From positions 10,630,863-10,694,862 of the forward strand of contig NC_084587.1 of the NCBI RefSeq assembly GCF_033807715.1: DNA of 64,000 nucleotides, read 5' to 3'. Of the stretch, positions 62,101-64,000 are shown piece after piece (position 1 is the stretch's first letter; every line of letters begins with the position of its first letter). A program made the translations under genes and the position numbers. Source of the DNA: Cololabis saira (lineage: Eukaryota > Chordata > Actinopteri > Beloniformes > Belonidae). A model generated the notes under the pieces. The model did not search any database, was not told the origin of the DNA, and worked only from the letters and a program-made list of their open reading frames with translations.

Positions 62101-64000
62101 CGTTTTCCGGCTGACGACCATGCTTCTCAAATTTGAAGGTCCACATTCTTATCACAGCTGATTCACATTCAGTTGCGAACCGTTCTCTACTGAAAGTCGC
62201 AGGTCACGGCCTGACGAAGCCAAAAGAACCACATCATCTGCAAAAAAGCAGAGACCCAATTCCGAGGTCACCACACTGGACCGCCCCACTCCTTGGCTGC
62301 GCCTAGAAATTCTGTACTGCTAATATTCCGGTTACTGAAACATTCGGAATATTCGGTTTCCATGCGTGAGCAAACAGGGTTATCCCTGTATACATGGTAA
62401 TTAATCATTCGGGATATCTGGATCAAACCAGCGACGCGCGGAGAACGTGATGACGCAATTACCGTCATTTCCGCTTCTTCTTCCTGTATCCAAATTCAAA
62501 ACAAATGCTGCTTCGCGCAACTTTTAACTCACCTTCTTGTAAATCTCGCTATCCCGGTACTTTCTACCGTCTACAAATGCCAAAATGTTCATATCCTTCA
62601 TTACATTTATGAAGTGATTAGTCTCCTCCTGGTCTTGCGTTTCCCCGTGTTTATAAGAACTTCCTGGACTCAAAAGACCAAGATTCCTTGCGAAAAGAAC
62701 ATGCTCAGAAAACAAATTCATGTTCCATTTGATGGGGATATCTATATCTATATTCATGTTTTAAAAGGAGTAACCCAGGGGTCATATTCAGGTTTTTAAA
62801 AACCCGAAAATGAGCAAATTCGGGTTATTCAAAGGGGTTATTGGTGTTTACATGGCCGTGCAAATTCGGGTTATTGCCAATATTCAAGTTTTAAAAGGGT
62901 TATTGACTGCATGTAAACGCAGTCAATGACAAAGGCCCTGACAGTAATCACTGACAGTGGAAGGGTTTAGCGTCGTAGTGGGGTGTGTTTTTCTCAAGGA
63001 GCACTGGAGGAAGGAAATGGCTCTCCATGTTTTGTTGATATTTTGTTGAAATATCAATGTGATGTAATCCAATAATCGCTTACCCTACCTTTAATATTGC
63101 ATGGATGGATTAAAAAAATTAAAATAACATAACAAATCATTTCATACCATCATTAGCAATTCTAAAAAACTAAATAAAAAGGTTTTAGCCATCATTCATA
63201 TTAATCTATGCATGCTCTGGTATCTTCAGGATTTTTTTTAACTTATCTTGCACTTTATAGCCTATAAGGACCAGCATCTGCTATGAAGCACCTGTAATTT
63301 CGTTGTTATGAAATATGAACAATGACAAAGAATCTTGAATCTTGATTAAATGTTTTACATGCTGGGATTAAGGACTCAACAGTTTTCATGCGTGTATCGT
63401 AAAAGTGTCCCCCTCATGAATTCTTTCTCCCATCAATGACGAAAACCCCATCAGGTGGATGCCAGAATCAGCACGGTGGCTCATTGCAAACGGAAAACTG
63501 GCTGAGGCTCAGGTGTATCTGAAGAAATGTGCCAAAATCAATCAAAAAAAAGAATCGATTCCCACACTTGAAATAGAGGTTGGTTTAGTAATATTTTGTA
63601 ATGCATCTCTTTTTTCATGTCATTGTTTTAAAATGAAGTCCCTTTGCATTTTTTCAGACTCTATCAACTATTGTGGTCACAGCGAAGACAGATCGAACCT
63701 ATACCTACCTGGACTTGATAAGAACACCTAAGATGAGGAAACTGGCTCTGAGTACTGGTTTATTGTGGTCTGTATCCCCACTTCCACTGTTCTTGATGAT
63801 TATAAATTATAAAGTTTGACAAGATTTTCATGACATAAAACTTCTTTGTGCCCAGGTTTTGCGTGGCATCTAGCTTTTATGGCATCAGCTTCAACATCAC
63901 AGGCTTTGGGATGAATATGTATCTCACTCAATTTACCTATGGAATGATTGAAGTCCCAGCCAAAGTGTCGGTTTACTTTTTGTTGGATAAAATAGGACGC
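59163..64000 (+). CDS. slc22a7-like: SLC22A7 (OAT2)-like organic anion transporter, copy 3, 3'-incomplete
   Basis: Exons: 59163-59543, 60337-60440, 60538-60692, 60832-61000, 63455-63578, 63658-63767, and 63856 to beyond the window edge (145 of the usual 215 bases). Exon lengths and phases equal those of copies 1 and 2. Family marks: MKFENVLADINGFGRFQ, HHCDFSSLDDG, WDLVCDRRG, SDRFGRRIMLL, EWVDVEHRK, MPESARWLIANG, SFYGISFNITGFGMN. It keeps the family-typical EWVD-x-EH motif that copy 1 lacks. The exon 5 donor GAG|GTTGGT is weak. Intron 4 (2.45 kb) holds hAT, Rex3 and pogo-like repeats. Visible coding part is intact, with no internal stops. Same expected membrane role as copies 1 and 2. Confidence 0.92.
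61031..61548. mobile_element. Non-autonomous hAT element, short form (intron 4 of copy 3)
   Basis: CAGGGGTCGGCAACC ends with inverted match, flanked by ATCTAGTC (61023-61030) and GTCTAGTC (61549-61556), a 7-of-8 duplication. Interior is a polypyrimidine run and TTTTTTCTCGACATTT minisatellite, the reverse of 47057-47660. Confidence 0.9.
61830..62316 (-). mobile_element. Old Rex3-type LINE fragment
   Basis: Diverged match to 51240-51660: AGCTCCTTCTTTACCAC, GTCAATCTCTCGGTCCATTC, CACATCATCTGCAAAAAAGC and TGCGCCTAGAAATTCTGT. Frames are broken. Confidence 0.7.
62317..62938. mobile_element. Pogo-like element, internally deleted copy
   Basis: CTGCTAATATTCCGGTTACT through GGGTTATCCCTGTATACATG matches 53260-53600. 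The right part (TTCGGGTTATTGCCAATATT...TTGACTGCATGTAAACG) matches the right end of 53225-54718. The left terminus is missing and the transposase region is deleted. Confidence 0.7.
62939..63454. other. Rest of intron 4 of copy 3
   Basis: AT-rich. A retroelement-like tail (TGTAATTTCGTTGTTATGAA...GAATCTTGAATCTTGATT) ends near 63350. Otherwise nothing recognised. Confidence 0.4.

Overview
The window is from a ray-finned (teleost-type) fish genome. It has intron-containing vertebrate genes with GT-AG splice sites, a dense mix of fish-typical transposons (Rex3/RTE, L1, L2, Harbinger, hAT/Tol2-like, Tc1, Kolobok-like) and long microsatellites. There are no operons, CRISPR arrays or bacterial features. 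All calls come from reading the sequence; no database was searched.

The only host genes I can defend are three head-to-tail, plus-strand copies of an organic-anion-transporter gene of the SLC22A7 (OAT2) type. Copy 1 (21441-26270) can be assembled completely: ten coding exons, all in phase, giving 535 residues. Copy 2 (37165-45294) has nine certain exons and an uncertain last exon. Copy 3 starts at 59163 and runs off the right edge inside exon 7. Internal exon lengths match exactly between copies (381, 104, 155, 169, 124, 110, 215, 109 and 207 bases where visible), so this is a recent-style tandem family. It is probably the slc22a7b-type cluster known from other fish.

Layout: 1-9.7 kb is repeats (L1 tail, TTAA and TIR MITEs, a hAT with a BED-finger remnant) around a stretch with no recognisable gene. 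8.8-13.9 kb is a Rex3 LINE split by a 4.05-kb Harbinger element that still carries both Harbinger genes. 14.7-19.2 kb holds L2 and L1 fragments and a THAP/Kolobok-like element. 21.4-26.3 kb is transporter copy 1. 26.4-35.5 kb has a tRNA-derived SINE, a solo LTR inside an L1 tail, and a full-length 5.8-kb L1 with an open 1265-residue ORF2 and clear target-site duplications. 37.2-45.3 kb is transporter copy 2, its introns filled by hAT and Tc1 elements. 45.6-59.1 kb is nested repeats (foldback element, hAT, Rex3 inside a DNA element, pogo-like element inside a TTAA element). 59.2-64 kb is the 5' part of transporter copy 3.

The three transporters are expected to be 12-helix plasma-membrane carriers of organic anions in liver or kidney-type epithelia, by family knowledge. 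Nothing else in the window appears to work with them; the rest is mobile DNA in various states of decay. I found no convincing new molecular system. The most notable items are the divergence of the three paralogs, the near-intact L1 and Harbinger elements, and several cleanly readable nested insertions.
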